Source: Myotis daubentonii (lineage: Eukaryota > Chordata > Mammalia > Chiroptera > Vespertilionidae). From it: a stretch of 64,000 bases of DNA. Positions within the stretch are counted from its first letter, which is position 1, and each line of letters opens with the position of its first letter. Where the stretch lies: positions 17,593,715-17,657,714 of the forward strand of contig NC_081844.1 in NCBI RefSeq assembly GCF_963259705.1. The letters run 5' to 3'. The notes under the pieces were generated by a model, which saw only the letters and a program-made list of their open reading frames with translations, did not search any database and was not told the DNA's origin. Shown here in pieces: positions 10,140 through 21,575 of the stretch. Position numbers and translations under genes: made by a program.

Positions 10140-10620
10140 AGGCGTTAGGCCTGGGCAGGGGCGGAGCCTGCAACCACGAGGAGCTGGGGGTCCCCTGCCC
10201 AGGCCTGACACCTCTGCCAGAGGCCTCAGGCCTGGTCAAGGGGCCAATCCTGTGATTGGTGATCGGAGGGTGATGAGGGTCAACTCCTCTGGCCGAGGCA
10301 TCAGGCCTGGGTGGGGGGCGGAGCCGGGGATTGGGGGGATATGATGGTTCCCTTGCCCAGGCCTGAAGCCTGGGTCAGAGGCGTCAGGCTTGGGCGGGGG
10401 GTGGAGCAAGCGATCAGAGGGAGATGGGGGTCCCCTGCCCAGGCATGATTCCTGGGCCAGAGGCCTCAGGCCTGGGCAAGGGGCCGATCAGGTGATCGGA
10501 GGGTGATGGGGGTCTACGCCTCTGGCCGAGGCATCAGGCCTGGGCTGGGGGCAGAACCAGTGATGGGGGGAAATGAGGGTCCCCTGCGATCGGAGGGTGA
10601 TGGGGGTCAACGCCTGAGGG
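10140..10620 (+). repeat. GC-rich internal repeat of Helitron
   Basis: A block of about 240 bp containing GGGTCCCCTGCCCAGGC, AGAGGCCTCAGGCCTGG and GATCGGAGGGTGATG is present about twice. It is a subfamily feature of the third Helitron and gives no protein-like frame. Confidence 0.6.
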
Positions 10621-10716
10621 CTCCCAGTATGTGAGAGGGGGCAGGCTGGGCTGAGGGACACTCCCCCCCCCCCACACACACACCCAGTGCACGAATTTCG
10701 TGCACCGAGCCCCTAG

Positions 10717-12239
10717 TTCTGTATATAAATGGAAATCACCAACTATTAAGACAGGACTAGAGTTGGAGGGAGGGAAAAGCAGCCAGGAGTAAAAATCATT
10801 AAAAAGAAAGGAGCATAGGTTACTACAAGGGGAAGAAGAATAGTAGGTGGCAGATTCTGAAGACAAGATTCAACACTACATGTTTAAAGGGACGAGAAAA
10901 TAGAACATGAGTAGGAGGAAGGGCCTCTAACTAATCTCCATGTTCAACAGTACAGGAGAGAGTCCAGAAAAGCATTGCTCTCTGGACAGGGCCATGCATT
11001 AGTCAGGACTAGAACATGATGGGAGAATTCAGGCAGGAGGTTTAGGATGCAGTGTTGTCTTCCACTGGAGCGGAGTTCTAGCGTCCACAGTGCTCAGGAG
11101 TTGGGGGAGGGGCAGGGTGGGAGATGGCATAACCTTAAGCAGAGCCACCTCAAAACAGTCCTATCCTGTTTAATGAGATACTGAGGTGCTTTTCAGAGAC
11201 AGCAGATCAAAACTTCAGGTCATGCAGCCAAAGCACGCACAGAGGAGAGAACATTTATCTCCAGCTGCATCCAGAGCCAGTCTCCCCACCACACACAGAA
11301 CCAAAGGATCAGAACATTACCAGAACTTGAACACCAGAACCTTTTTAGAAGCACGGGGTCCGATGTCCTGGAAAGTCCTGTGTGGACCCCCTTTACCATA
11401 AATGGCCAAGCTCTAAGGTTCTCCACTGAAACTTGTCCCGCCAGCGCGTCTGCATACTTGCTTCCCCAAACGCCTTAGAAACTCACTCAGAACCCTGGAT
11501 TGGGGAGTTTGGGCTTTTGAACATGAGCTTCCCATTCTCCTGGGTGGTGCCATTCATAACAAAACAGACAACCTTTCTCCACTGTAATTCTCGGTGTTTA
11601 GGGTTTGGTTCTGCCAGCACCTGGTGGACGACCTCTTTTTGTTCGGTAACGATGGGGACAGAGAAAGTTGGAGGGAAGACATGGGAAGTGGCATGGGGCT
11701 CCTCGGAAGGACTTGCAGAAACAGGAACCAGATGAGCCAGGGGCCTCCGGCCGAGGAAGGTGCTGGCGGTAGGGAGGGCATGGGAGGCTCCCTCTCAATC
11801 CCTGTGACGAAGGTGGAAGGCACAGCCTTTTTTCCTTAACATGAAAACTGCTAGAGGACAAGATGAAGAGGCTGTATTGAGAGAGCAGCTTGGATGAGAA
11901 GGTGGGATAGGTAAGGAGCAGAAAGGAACAGGGTTCCCTGAGGCGGGCTAGCTGGGGGAGCCATGGCAGTGGGGCGAGGCCATGGGCAGCCTGGGGTTTC
12001 ATGGGATGGGAGAGGGATGGCTGGGGGTGCGGGAGGCTCACAGGCACAGTGAGGGTCCCAGGTGGTCAGCGCTGAGAGGGACCTTTCCAACCAGTCATGC
12101 TCAAGTCTTATTCTCAGGTGCCACCTCACAGATTTCTAGTCATGTTTTGCATTGTCTATTTGTGTCTTACATTTTCATGAATGTCAGCACTAAGAAGATT
12201 GATACACCTGAAACGGGTGGGTTGTTATAGCAATGTCAA
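10717..12239. other. No gene or repeat recognised
   Basis: The right flank of the Helitron chain begins with the expected T. I see unique-looking DNA. A 149-codon reverse frame (11598-12047) and a 100-codon forward frame (11433-11735) overlap each other and show no family signature, so neither is called. Confidence 0.45.
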
Positions 12240-14139
12240 CCACTTTTGTGAATTCTTCGTATAGGCTGAAAAGTCACTTGGTGATCTATTATTAAAAATT
12301 ATTTTAAATGATCAATGTTTTGATACTGTTCCTGACAGTTTAATTAGATTCTTTTTCACTTTAGCTGAAAGCAATGAATTGGAATCCACCTGAATTAAAA
12401 AGGAAGGTGTATGCGTGTGTAAATTTTTATTTATTTTTTTAATCTTTTCATAGATTAGAATAATTCACTTTCACAGTACCTGGAAATACTATCAAAAGAC
12501 TGCCAAAGCTAATGTAATGACTATTAATTATATCCAATTTTTTTTCCACCTAACGACACATTGTTTAGCATGATATGCTCAGATAGAATTGGAGAATTAA
12601 AAACATTGCTAATTTCAATACATCTTTGACAATCCAATCTCTGTTTGATAAACTGCTTTCATCTTATCACACCCTTTACATTTAGATTTAGCTTACTCAC
12701 GAGTGGGAAGGATCTGCCCCTACCCCAGTTAGAAATGTCAGCCATCACCAGGCTCCCTTTCTGTCATAAATATCTGACTGCATTTTTCAATTCCAGTGAA
12801 TAGTTTAATGTACATTTCAGGAATATTATTAAAAATTACTGAGTAATATATTGTGGAATATGTTTCTTTAATGATAGATTACTAAAAGCAATCAAGAGGA
12901 AGCTGATATAAAGCTAACATAGTCTATTTTTATAATTTATTAAAACAATAATAAATCTATATGCTGTTTCTCACCACTTAATTTGAAATAATGCAGTGCA
13001 ATTTGTAGCTCTGAAAAACGTGTTATTTATGAAGCAAGAAGTATAATGACCCTGGTAGTCCTTTGGTAAATGTGTGTGCATACATGGATTGAATCTTTCA
13101 GCTTCTGAAAGTCATTATATGAGAATTACATATATAACTTCAGGAATAATACCATTAATTTTTGAGACATCATAAGCAACACTTTCCCCATATATTTAAT
13201 TCACACACAAAAAAATATACACTGGTAACAGAAAATTGGTGTTGTGGCTAGAATATCTTTTTATATTTTACTAATCAGAGTTAAAAATTTGTAAGCACTT
13301 TATAGGAAAAAAAAAATAAGCCAAGAAATGAGGAACGGGAGTAAATATTTCATGACACAATTTGATAAAATAGGTTTTAACTAACTTATTGAAGAACACT
13401 CACTGAATTTTAAAAAAATCAGGTAAAGCTTTTTCACAGGTTTTATCATTTCTGTAGCCTCAAACACATTCCTGTCACATTTAATAGAATTTGTGTCACT
13501 AACCTGCACTGTTTCAGCTGCTCCAACGTGCTTTTCTTTCCAGATAATGACACTTCCCAAGGATGAGTATTGAGAATAGCTGAACATAATTGCTTGTGAT
13601 TAAATTTGTGGAAAAAGAGACATCTGTAACATTCAGTATTTCTTACCAATTCTCTCTTTGCTCTCAGCATTCTCTCCCACAACAGCAAAGCACTCTTTAA
13701 CAAAAGTCAGGGTTTGAGAGAAGGGAGCTCCTTAAATAGACTGTCATCACCCCAATGTCAATTCTCATCCCAAAGGGGCTAATATGCTCCATTTCCGTCG
13801 CCTCCCTTCATCCTTAGTAGGGAAATGTAATGGATCAGTAAGAAGAGGACATTGCCCCATGAGTTTCCAGTGTTCTCATTAATAAGGAGGTTTAGTTTCT
13901 TAGAGGTGTCTATCTAGACACGAGAATGGTATAACAGAGTAAAAGTTGGGAAGGATGAGTGCCTTGGTTTTGTAAAGAAGGGAGAGTTTTTTATGAAATG
14001 GGAGAGCAGAGAGAACCTACATGACACCAGGACCCTGTGGAAGTTGAGGATGTGGAAGTTAATTCTTTTAAGACCATCAGTACAGTAAGACCTGGAATTA
14101 AAAGCTTAGGGTTCTGAGGACTGTGCTCCCCCTTTTTCT
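12240..14139. other. AT-rich, transposon-poor stretch
   Basis: About 1.9 kb holds no visible SINE, LINE or Helitron, although the surrounding DNA is rich in them. It is AT-rich with many TAATTA/ATTTAAAT-like words and almost no CpG. Such islands are often conserved non-coding DNA, but I have no alignment. No coding frame is convincing. Confidence 0.35.
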
Positions 14140-14347
14140 TGGCCAGTGTGGCTCAGTTGTTGGGCATCTTCCAGTGCACCAAAAGGTTACTGGTTCGATG
14201 CACAGTCAGGGCACATGCCCAGGGCTGTGGGCTTGATTCCCAGTAGGGAGTGTGCAGGAGGTAGCTGATTGATATTTCTCACATCGATGTTCCTCTCGCT
14301 CTCTCCCTCTCCCTTCTTCTAAAAAAAAACAATTAAAAAAAACAAAA
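14140..14347 (+). mobile_element. Ves SINE
   Basis: It begins TTGGCCAGTGTGGCTCAG and has a B box like GGTTCGATGC. The body continues CAGTAGGGAGTGTGCAGGAG and CACATCGATGTTCCTCTCGC, with a CT tract and an A-rich tail. Target-site duplications are not clear. Confidence 0.92.
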
Positions 14348-16756
14348 CTTAAAGCTCCTGCTGCCACACCTTACCCCACTCTTCAGAGGATGGGCTAACC
14401 AATGGCTTATTCTGAAGAGAGGGATCAGGGAAAAGGGAGGCCATGGTTCTCAGAACCTTAAGTCTTTAGGTGTGGCTGCAAAGGCAGGGCCTCTCTAGCT
14501 ATCCTGTTGGCCTTTGGGGTCTAGTGGAAGAGAAGAAAAGAGAATGGGAAACAAAGAAGGGGGAGAGAAAGAAGCAAGAAAGTTTCTAGAAAACAAAGAG
14601 CAAAAGAATCCAATTAAAAGTTCAAAATTAGCATCTCAATTCCTGCTCAAACACTCAGCAGCAGAAGATGGAATCAATGACAAGTGCTGAGGAAATGAGG
14701 ACGGAGTTTATTACCGTCACCAACTCCACAGGGAAGGGGAGCTGTTTCTGGGCCCCTTCCTCTGGGACTCAGGCCTCTTGCTGCTCAAGTGGAGATGCTA
14801 ACGCCCAAGGCATGGGGTGCAGGCGCTGCTTCCTCCAGTGGCCCCGCCGCTGCTTTATTTCGCTTCACCTGGACCAAGCAAACAAACATATAATAAGCTT
14901 TCTTGTTAATGCGAGTGTTTACAGATAATGATGTACACTTTGTTAATATCACATAGGTATGTCAGCATAATTGCCTGGCCCCTGTCATGACACTTCAGGC
15001 TTCTTTGTCACCTTGAGGAAGACAAGGACCCACGTTGGGGAGGTCTGTCTGAGATGCCAGATGTGCCACAGCGAGCCCTGGGCACCACTCCCAGGCCCCT
15101 CAAGCTCACAGGTGGGGTATTTGACCTCCGCATGTGCCAGGGCCATGCTCTATTTTCCAAAGAAGCCCAGATCACGCTGACTGGAATGTACATGTCTTTT
15201 TCTTTTGAAAAGGAATGGAAAAGAACTTCTCCACTTGATTGTGAGGTGGGATTCTGGGAGTGGAGAGTCAGGGGATGAGGGAAGGGCTCCATAAACATAA
15301 CATAATCCCAGCCAAGGAGAAGTTCCAGGCATCCACAAGAAAGGATAGGAGGGAAGACAATTTTCAATGGTTGTCACAAGTCATGGTAGAAATCAGCAAG
15401 GTAGCCACACCTCCATCAATCAGTGAGGCCTTACTGTGCACCCACTCTGTACCCAGAACTTGATGCTTGAGGAGGAGCTGGAGATGTGGCCACGCCCCTC
15501 ATTGTACTTAGAGCCTCATCTTTGGCTCAGTGTGGTCTCCAACAAGGCATGCAGCTACCATGCCATAGGCATGTTTTTCATGTTCTGATTTCATGTGTAA
15601 GTCAATGCACCTATGCACAACTGTGTTTAGGACTGATATAAATGCACATGTGTTAGCATGACTGCATAAAGGCAGATACATATATGTACAGTGATTATAT
15701 GTTTATTTAATATCTGTGTATGTGTGTGTTGGTGTGACTGAGTATCACTGCATGGGCTGTTGTGCTAATGTGTGTAAGTGGGGTATATATTTATATATGT
15801 GTGCACACATAGGTGCATAAATGTTTCCGTGTATATGTCAGCCTGTCTATGCTGAATCCTTCAACCCAGCTGATAAGCAGACCCTGCACAATACCTACTT
15901 ATCCACATGAGCTTATCAAGGTTGCTACCAGAGAGATAATTACATCTGTGCCTGACAGCAAAACAGCTTCAGTGTGATCACTTGGCAATCCACCCCCTGT
16001 GGCCAGCATTTAGTTGGTCTCCTTCTGACTTAATCACAACAAAACAGACCCCTCCACCTTCACCAGGAAATGTCCAAGGGAAACTGGAGCTCTCTGACTC
16101 TCAAACTCACGCAGCCCCCTCCCACTCGCAAGAGCCTTTCCTCTCCCACATCATCTAATTGGCCTCAGAAGAGAAACTGAAGCTTCTCTCTCTTCTACCC
16201 ATTTCTCTCTCCACTACGCTCAGGCTCTCCCTTACTCCCTCCCACATAAGCTGCCACTGACAGACCGTGTCTACGTAGGCAGCGGCGGGGCTTGCACAAG
16301 CATGAGTGGCAGGCTGTAACATTGAACTTGTCGTGCATGTACCACCAGCAGGCCAAATCCTGTACTGGACAGCCTCTCAGTGAGAGGGACAACCAATTTC
16401 AAGGAAGGAGGAAGCCTTTGATTTCATAATCTGAAGCAAGGTGGGCAAGTGGAAGTAGGTGTGCCTTGGCAAACACTGCAGGCTTCACCAACGCCAGTGT
16501 TAGGCATCGCCATCCCCTTGTCATTGCTGTCACCATTTCCGTATTATCTGTGGGAGGACATGGAAATGTCGTGCCCTCCTGGGTGGGAATTAAGAGGAAG
16601 CTAAACAAAGTCATATAAGGTGAAATGTGTAAAACAGAGTCTTGAGGTTGGAGAAGGAGGGAAGGGCAGAGTTGGGGGAAAGAGGAATAACATTTTTGGC
16701 TTTATCTTAGCTCACAGAGAAACTGGGCCTTTTAACCAAACATTAAGAGAACTAGT
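14348..16756. other. No gene recognised
   Basis: This is mostly unique sequence. A TG- and TA-rich low-complexity patch lies at about 15620-15830. Frames of 119 codons (15008-15367, reverse) and less lack any family signature. Confidence 0.45.
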
Positions 16757-17021
16757 AGCCCTAGCCGGTTTGGCTCAGTGGATAAAGCATCGACCTGTGG
16801 ACTGAAAGGTCCCCGGTTCAATTCCGGTCAAGGGCACATGCCTGGGTTGTGGGCTCGATCCCCAGTGCGGGGCATGCAGAAGACAGCCGATCTCAATGAT
16901 TCTCTCTCATCGTTGATGTTTCTGTCTCTCTCTCTCTCCCTTCCTCTCTGAAATCAATAAAAATATGTAAAAAAATTTTTAAAAAATAAAGATATCTTGA
17001 TTTTTTTTAAAAAAAAGAAGT
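16757..17021 (+). mobile_element. Ves SINE, older subfamily
   Basis: It begins AGCCCTAGCCGGTTTGGCTCAG and has GGTTCAATTCC as B box. A CGATCCCCAGTGCGGGGCAT segment and a long CT tract follow, with a GAAATCAATAAAAAT tail and extra A/T-rich end. The direct repeat GAACTAGT at 16749-16756 and 17022-17029 is the likely target-site duplication. Confidence 0.93.
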
Positions 17022-17199
17022 GAACTAGTGTTTCTCAACACAGATGGTTGTATAGAAAATTTGTTTGCAAAATACTTCTGGTTCTGGGGGAAGTCCCTAT
17101 CCTGACAGTCCTTCCCCACCTGCTGCATCACGTTATGCCTGCAGATGGCAGGTCAGCTGGGGTAGCTGGTAGAGGGGAGATGGAGAGTCCTTCCCCTTG

Positions 17200-17385
17200 A
17201 CCAGAGATTCTGCGACTTCAATGTGCTTAACCATCAGCTAGGCTGCTGGTTAAAATGCAAATCCCGAGACCCATCCCCAGAAACTGACTCAATTGGTCTC
17301 AGAAGGTGTCAAGAGTAACCCAAGGGATTCAAATGCTGGTGGTGCAGGGATCACACTTGGTGAAAGTTGCCTTCCAGCAGAGAAG
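17200..17385 (+). mobile_element. MER5-like hAT-Charlie fossil
   Basis: It shows TGGTTAAAATGCAAATCCC, GACCCATCCCCAGAAACTGA and GGGATTCAAATGCTGGTGG in the order of MER5-type non-autonomous hAT elements. It is old and diverged. Confidence 0.5.
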
Positions 17386-17569
17386 GAGAATGGAGAGTTC
17401 AGTTAGTGTCCTCAATGACGTGGTGGAGACTGGGTCTGGTATTAGTGGACAGTGAGGGCACAGGCCAGGGGCTAGCAGGATCAGGATGAGGATTCTGCTC
17501 AGAATTGGACTCCAGAGGCAGGAGAAGCTATAGAGCTAGAAGAGGCTCCTCAGTCTTCAACGGAGTGAT

Positions 17570-17700
17570 TGCAGCCTTGGCTCTGGTGACCGATGACCAC
17601 ATGGTGTTGGGTCAGCCACTCACCCTCTCTAAGCCTCAATTTTGCTCATCTGTAAAATGAGAATGTCAGTTCTGCTATTTTGGGATTCTATTATCCTAAG
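17570..17700 (+). repeat. MIR SINE fragment
   Basis: It has GGGTCAGCCACTCACCCTC, TAAGCCTCAATTTTGCTCAT and CTGTAAAATGAGAATG in MIR order. Confidence 0.75.
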
Positions 17701-18384
17701 ATCATTTCCCGTTTGCATTTTCTTTTCTCCTTATTTAAATACCTCTTTGCTTCCTCTATCTGGGTTCCTGAGTTGGAAGAAGACAGAAAACCAAACCTTG
17801 TAACTCATTTCCTTTACTAAAGAGCTCTTCTTCCACCCCGCTGTGGTCTCAGGGAAAACAGATGTGAGCAGCTTGTGGGTGATCTTAAACATCAGTCTGG
17901 GGACAGCTCACAAGGAGCTGAAAGGCTGATTCATAGGACATAGGATAATAAAGAAAGACCAAACTTCTTTTCCATTCTAAGAATCAGCAACCCCAGTTCC
18001 AAGTGCAAAAGGCGGTTACAGTTGTAGGAAATTAGAAAGATGCCATAAGGACCAGTTAATCCACCATCACACCTGAACTCCTGCTGTTGGAGATTTCTCC
18101 TTTCAATTATGCCTCAGGTCAGTGCAAAATGACCCACCTAAAATGGGTAGACAATAAGTAATTTTTAATCATTGTGACCTTCAGAAACATTTTTTAATTT
18201 CATATTTAGTCATGTATAAGCTCTTTTCCTAAGCATGGGAGAGAGGAGAAATATGAAAGAAAAATGAGTATAGAAGAATAAAAAGAAAGCAAAGGTGCTA
18301 TTATGTAAAATGAAGACTACACAGTCATGTGCAGCAGCTCGATACAGATGATACATTTGACTCTAAGCTTCCTTGAAGAAAAAG
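17701..18384. other. No gene or repeat recognised
   Basis: This is unique-looking DNA with only short frames and no RNA gene signature. Confidence 0.45.
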
Positions 18385-18905
18385 TATAAATGGTCCCTGC
18401 TCTCAAGGTACCAACAGGCCTAGTCATGAAAAAACACACTGCACATATGGATGGGTATAAGCATATTACAGGAGATGCCACATAGAGTCATGATAAAGGT
18501 ACAAAGTTCTTGTGAAAGGGAGACAAGAGTGACTGGGTGCTCAGAGGAAGTTCATGAGGATGGCTGGGCTGCATCTGGATCCTGTGAGGTCCTGTTGGCT
18601 GAGCTGGGAGGAGGTCTTGGGAAAACTTAAAGGAGGTTTCAGTGGTCCTAACAATACTAGCCTGGTTGGAGAGAAGGGATTCTCACTACGGTCAACCCTA
18701 GTGAGAGCTTCTCATGCCTTACCTAAGACTAATGATGGGGAAATATTTCCTGGGCTGTCTCCCTTGCTAAAGCACAGAAGTGTCTGTGAACTAGGGGCAC
18801 AAGGGAACCAATGCATGTGTCATTTGTTGAAGCAACATTTATTAAGCACCTCCAATGTGCCAGGCATTGTGCTATGGGGAACATGATAGCAAGCAGGGGA
18901 GATGG
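18385..18905 (+). repeat. Ancient mammalian repeat pieces
   Basis: GGTCCCTGCTCTCAAGGTACC with following sequence (18393-18560), and CATTTATTAAGCACCTCCAA with TGTGCCAGGCATTGTGC (18838-18870), are diverged parts of widespread old repeats. The DNA between them is unassigned. Confidence 0.4.
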
Positions 18906-19419
18906 TTGTCAGGTCTGTCTGCTTACTTAGCCTGTCTGGGAGAGTCTAGTCGCTTAGAGGACAGTGAGAGCAAGGTCATCCCCATGATGGCACAAACAGT
19001 GTGTGTCCAGGAGCCCAGTGATATTCCAAGCATCCTGTCTTGAGAATCCACTGGAAAATTATTTCACTTTATTTTTTTAAGTAAACATATTCACATAGAG
19101 GGTGAGGCAAAATGACTTCCAATTACAGGCTTTAGAAATTCCAAGAAAAGTGAAAGAGAAAAAATGAGCCACTTTGTTTACCTATAAGCAGGAGCCCAGT
19201 GCAGCGATGAGCTGCCCTTCAATTGTCTAGATGCCTGCAGACTTCCTCTCACCCTGTGTATTTGAGCAAGCACACCCGCAAGCATTTAGTTCTCCAGTTC
19301 TTATTTAAGTCTGCTTGTGGCTTCTTTTTATGGATCTGCCTTGCATTAGATTGTAGTCCTCAACAGTAGCCGGAGTGTGTTTGAGTTCTACTATCTCCCA
19401 CTGCTGCAAGTCTTAGGAG
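18906..19419. other. No gene or repeat recognised
   Basis: No feature can be supported in this unique-looking stretch. Confidence 0.45.
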
Positions 19420-19545
19420 GCAGCATGCTTAGAGAAAGAATCGCCAGGTCCCAGTCATGGCACTCCCATCAACTGGCTGCATGATATCGGTAAGTTGTGT
19501 CACTTCTCTGGACTCTGATATTTTCATCTACACAATATTGTTGAA
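19420..19545 (+). repeat. MIR SINE
   Basis: It follows MIR order: CATGCTTAGAGAAAGAATCG, CAACTGGCTGCATGATAT, TTCTCTGGACTCTGATATTT and TCATCTACACAAT. Confidence 0.6.
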
Positions 19546-19564
19546 TAGATCAACTCTAATAATA

Positions 19565-19800
19565 TAATTACCGTTCCTTGAGCTCATACAATGTGCCAAC
19601 CACTTTGCGTTCTTCCCCATTATCGCAAGGATCCTGAGAAGAACTGTCTGTTTTGCAAGGACTGTCTCTGTTTTAGGATCCTGAGGATCAGGAAGCTAAG
19701 TAACCTTGGCGAAGGTCTCACAAATAGTAAATGGCTAAGGCAGAACTGCAGGACTCTAACATCCAGGCTTCTGACTCCGCACCACACCCTCTGCACCACA
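19565..19800 (-). repeat. MIR SINE, reverse
   Basis: It has the reverse MIR order: ATACAATGTGCCAACCACTT, ATCAGGAAGCTAAGTAACCT, AAGGTCTCACAAATAGTAAA and GGCAGAACTGCAGGACTCTA. Its last bases run up to the SPIN insertion at 19809. Confidence 0.7.
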
Positions 19801-19808
19801 CCCTGAGG

Positions 19809-20119
19809 CAGTGGTTCTCAACCTTCCTAATGCTGCGACCCTTTAATGCAGTTCCTCATGTTGTGGTGACCCCCAACCATAAAATTATTTTTGTTGCTAC
19901 TTCATAACTGTAATTTTGCTACTGTTATGAATCATAATGTAAATATCTGATATGCAGGATGTATTTTCATTGTTACAACTTGAACATAATTAAAGCATAG
20001 TGATTAATCACAAAAACAATATATAATTATATATGTGTTTTCCGATGGTCTTAGGTGACCCCTGTGAAAAGGTCGTTCGACCCCCAAAGGGGTCGCGACC
20101 CACAGGTTGAGAACCGCTG
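19809..20119 (-). mobile_element. SPIN-type hAT transposon, copy 1
   Basis: The terminal inverted repeats are CAGTGGTTCTCAACCT and the complement of AGGTTGAGAACCGCTG. The interior matches the non-autonomous SPIN elements I know, including GGGTCGCGACCC near the right end, ATGCAGGATGTATTTTCATT and TGATTAATCACAAAAACAAT. The flanking 8-mers CCCTGAGG (19801-19808) and CTCTAAGG (20120-20127) differ by two transitions, consistent with an aged 8-bp hAT duplication. There is no transposase. Confidence 0.92.
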
Positions 20120-20127
20120 CTCTAAGG

Positions 20128-20407
20128 TCTTCACTCTGGGTCCACATTCCCATGGCAACCTACTGTCCAAGCCCAGGCTCCCTCAGAGCCCTGCCCCCTC
20201 CACAGGGAGCAAAGGCAACAAGCCAGAGGAGGAAGTTCCGGTGTCTGTCGGGTGGCACAACTAGACTCTGTGGCTGAAGCCAGCTCTCTGGGCTCTCAGA
20301 TGGAGTTTGGATTTGCCAGATGGAGGCTGGAACATGTCCCTCTCCCTCTCTGTCTCCCATTGCACATGCAGGCAGGGGGTCTCACAAGAAGTTCTGCTTC
20401 TGGCCCA
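20128..20407. other. No gene recognised
   Basis: This is short unique sequence between SPIN copy 1 and the L1. No coding or RNA signature was seen. Confidence 0.45.
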
Positions 20408-20418
20408 TGTGCTCATTC

Positions 20419-20419
<1 letters not shown>

Positions 20420-20451
<32 letters not shown>

Positions 20452-21275
20452 TATCTATCTTTATTGTTGAAAGTATTACAGATGTCCCCTTTTTCCCCAT
20501 TGATCCCCTTCCTCCCCACTCCTGCCCCTTCCCCAGGCCTTCACCCCACTATTGTCTGTGTCCATGAATTTTGCATACATGGACATAAGTTCTTTGGTTG
20601 ATCTCTTCCTTCCCCCCTGCACCTACTTCCCTCTGAGAATCCTCAGTCTGTTGCATGCTTCCATGTCTCTGGATCTATTTTGTTTGTCAGTTTATTTTGC
20701 TCATTAGATACCACATATAAGTGGGATCATGTGATACTTGTCTTTCTCTGACTGGCTTATTTTACTTAGCACAATACTCTTCAGGGCCCTCCATGCTGTC
20801 TCAAAGGGTAAGAGATTCTTCTTTTTCACAGCTGCATAATATTCCATTGTGTAAATGTACCACAGTTTTTTAATCCATCTGCCTACTGATGGGCACTTGG
20901 GCTTTTTACAGATCTTAGCTATTATAAATAACATTACTATTAGCATAGGGGTTCATGGTATTTCAAGCTTCTTAGGATATATAAAGTACTCATACAACTC
21001 AACAAAAGGAAGACAAACAATCCAATCAAAAATGGGCAGAGGACATAAATAGACTTCTCCAAAGAGGACAAACAAATAGCCAAGAGACATATGAAAAAAT
21101 GTTCAATGTCACTAATCATCAGAAAGATGCAAATTAAAATGACAATGAGGTACCATCTCTCACCTGTCAGAATGGCTATCATCAATAGATCAACAAACAA
21201 CAAGTGCTGGCAAGGATGTGGAGAAAAGGGAACCATAGTTCACTGCTGGTACCTGCCATTTGACTCAGTGATCTG
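20420..21275 (-). mobile_element. L1 with 5' inversion, flanked by duplications
   Basis: The left part (20420 to about 20965) is reverse-oriented L1: a (TTA)n tail (20420-20451), the 3' untranslated region and the ORF2 C-terminus. The right part (about 20966-21275) is an upstream piece of the same ORF2 region in forward orientation, with GGGCAGAGGAC, CTTCTCCAAAGAGGAC and AAGGATGTGGAGAAAAGGGA. A perfect 12-bp repeat, TGTGCTCATTCT, flanks the whole (20408-20419 and 21276-21287). This is the structure expected from twin priming. Confidence 0.9.
20704..20946 (-). pseudogene. L1 ORF2 C-terminal remnant
   Basis: An 80-codon reverse frame contains KKPKCPSVGRWIKKLWYIYT then MEYYAAVKKK, a well-known part of the L1 ORF2 protein C-terminal domain. 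The endonuclease and reverse transcriptase domains are absent because the element is 5' truncated and inverted. It cannot support retrotransposition. It lies inside the L1 at 20420-21275. Confidence 0.85.
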
Positions 21276-21385
21276 TGTGCTCATTCTCGATCCTTCAGAT
21301 GATCTAAGAGCTGCTGTAGAATCCAACCCACAGAATGTGTGAGTTTAGGGGAAGCTGGTGAAGGTTAAAGATTGTTGCTCCCACC

Positions 21386-21575
21386 GTAGCCAGTTTGGCT
21401 CAGTGGATAGAGCGTTGGCCTGTGGACTCAAGGGTCCCAGGTTCGATTCCAGTCAAGGACATGTACCTTGGTTGCGGGCACATCCCCAGTGGGAACCCCA
21501 GATTAAACACACATATACACACACATGCACAAGCACGCACGCACACACACACTTGCAGGCACACACGCATACATT
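21386..21575 (+). mobile_element. Ves SINE head with CA-rich end
   Basis: The head is typical (AGCCAGTTTGGCTCAGTGG, B box GGTTCGATTCC, GGGCACATCCCCAGTGGG). The usual CT body is missing. After AACCCCAGATTAAAC the sequence runs into CA-rich repeats with CACGCACG variants (to about 21575), as if the 3' half was replaced. Confidence 0.8.

Larger units (their letters stand above)
9707..10716 (+). mobile_element. Helitron, third in tandem, different subfamily
   Basis: It starts TCTTATCTAATAAAAGAGAA exactly after the previous CTAG and ends with a perfect hairpin (GTGCACGAATTTCGTGCAC, 10687-10705), an 11-base spacer and CTAG, then T. It is 1010 bp long. The 5' part has an octamer/YY1-like block. The rest is GC-rich with an internal repeat of about 240 bp (compare 10219 and 10462: AGGCCTCAGGCCTGG then CAAGGGGCC). 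No replicase remains. Confidence 0.9.

Noticed and set aside
11598..12047. 149-codon reverse frame
   Set aside because: Pro/Leu/Ser-rich, overlapped by other frames on both strands, no domain.
16758..16850. tRNA gene
   Set aside because: A- and B-box-like sequences are present, but they belong to the Ves SINE head, with SINE body and target duplications.
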